DNA from: Castellaniella defragrans
Lineage (GTDB): Bacteria; Pseudomonadota; Gammaproteobacteria; Burkholderiales; Burkholderiaceae_B
NCBI RefSeq assembly: GCF_014203015.1
Contig: NZ_JACHIB010000003.1
Coordinates: forward strand, 62,001 to 126,000
Direction of reading: 5' to 3'
DNA length: 64,000 nucleotides
Shown here in pieces: positions 63,478 to 64,000 of the stretch. A program made the translations under genes and the position numbers. The notes below the pieces were generated by a model. The model did not search any database. It was given only the letters and a program-made list of their open reading frames with translations, and had not been told where the DNA came from. Position 1 is the first letter of the stretch; each line of letters starts with the position of its first letter.

Positions 63478-64000
63478 ATGAAACTGCTGCACATCGATTC
63501 CAGTATCACCGGCCAGAACTCCGTCACGCGCGGCCTGACGCGCACGATCGTCGAGCAGCAAAAGGCTGCGCATCCCGGCCTGGCGGTGGAATACCTGGAC
63601 CTGGCCCTGCAGGCGCCCGCGCCCCTGTCGCTGGACGCGCTGGGCTTCCGGCTGCCGCCCTCGGACGAGGCGCTCAGCGATGTCCAGCGGCGCGAGAACG
63701 AGATTTCCGAGGCGCTGGTCTCCCAGCTGATCGCGGCCGACGTGGTGGTGATCGGCTCGCCGCTGTACAACTTCACCGTTCCGGCCCAGTTGAAGGCCTG
63801 GCTGGACCGCGTGGCCCAGGTGGGCCGCACCTTCAAGTACACCGAGAACGGCCCGGTGGGCCTGCTTGGCGGCAAGACCGTGATCCTGGCGCTCAGCCGC
63901 GGCGGCGTGTATTCGACCAGCGACGCCGGCAACGCCATGGAGCACCAGGAAAGCTACCTGAAGACGATCTTCGGCTTCATGGGCGTGACCGACATCCGCG
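63478..64000 (+). CDS. azoR: FMN-dependent NADH-azoreductase (partial, runs off right edge)
   Basis: At least 174 residues are present from the ATG at 63478. The flavodoxin-like fold shows [20 protein letters not shown] with the FMN-phosphate loop SSITGQNS, then [20 protein letters not shown] and the [15 protein letters not shown] segment of AzoR. It reduces azo dyes and quinones with NADH and protects from thiol-reactive quinones. The C-terminus (about 25-30 residues) lies beyond the window. A regulator gene lies divergently upstream. Confidence 0.92.
   Translation, partial: MKLLHIDSSITGQNSVTRGLTRTIVEQQKAAHPGLAVEYLDLALQAPAPLSLDALGFRLPPSDEALSDVQRRENEISEALVSQLIAADVVVIGSPLYNFTVPAQLKAWLDRVAQVGRTFKYTENGPVGLLGGKTVILALSRGGVYSTSDAGNAMEHQESYLKTIFGFMGVTDIR

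Overview
The window joins two kinds of DNA. Positions 1 to about 47.6 kb are a mosaic mobile island. From about 47.6 kb to the end is ordinary, very GC-rich chromosome. The chromosomal gene content (DUF72 protein, DUF2165 protein, FUSC permease, TonB receptor with an AraC regulator, an SbcCD-like pair, a LysR/azoreductase pair) and base composition suggest a betaproteobacterium of the Alcaligenaceae (Bordetella/Achromobacter type). The genus is inference. The island looks like part of a clc/PFGI-1-type integrating conjugative element (ICE). No integrase, relaxase or type IV secretion genes are inside the window.

Layout. 0.1-3.0 kb: mer operon (merR divergent from merT-merP-merA). 3.1-6.6 kb: fluoride riboswitch, crcB, DUF190, an MFS carrier, an ArsB/ACR3/BASS-like permease and a ModE-like regulator, then a decayed universal-stress-protein gene. 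7.1-9.8 kb: four leftward conserved ICE genes of unknown function with strong hairpin terminators and a duplicated leader element. 10.1-13.4 kb: ars operon arsR-arsI-arsC-acr3-(arsC-arsN fusion). 13.9-24.8 kb: leftward ICE maintenance module topB, ssb, DUF3158, TIGR03761, LOTUS protein, STY4528-like, DUF2857, parB, hicA-like, parA, alpA and an unknown gene. A 19-bp palindrome recurs upstream of three of its transcription units. 25-29.6 kb: scarred junction with two whole LysR genes, one truncated LysR gene, an exbD relic and IS66 and IS110 fragments. 29.7-41.7 kb: a complete transmissible stress-tolerance locus (tLST/TLPQC): HTH regulator, hsp20, clpK/clpG, cls, ftsH, trx, kefB, psiE, htpX, degP, largely with overlapping ends. 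41.9-44.3 kb: IS66 element. 44.3-45.9 kb: CadR/PbrR-like regulator and a CDF-type cation transporter. 46-47.6 kb: a fourth LysR gene and a hipA relic.

Chromosome, 47.6-64 kb: DUF72, DUF2165, FUSC permease, then a leftward Fur-linked iron module (AraC regulator, TonB receptor, YncE-like lipoprotein), a 9-bp tandem repeat, a metal-type permease, an 11-bp phased repeat, a VOC protein, the sbcD/sbcC-like operon, and LysR divergent from an azoreductase that runs off the right edge.

The island cargo is a metal, metalloid and proteotoxic-stress package: mercury reduction, fluoride export, arsenic and organoarsenical detoxification, divalent metal efflux and heat/oxidant protein quality control. The most novel-looking signals are non-coding: the repeated ICE palindrome, the paired operators before alpA and before the tLST, and two short-period tandem repeats in chromosomal promoter regions.
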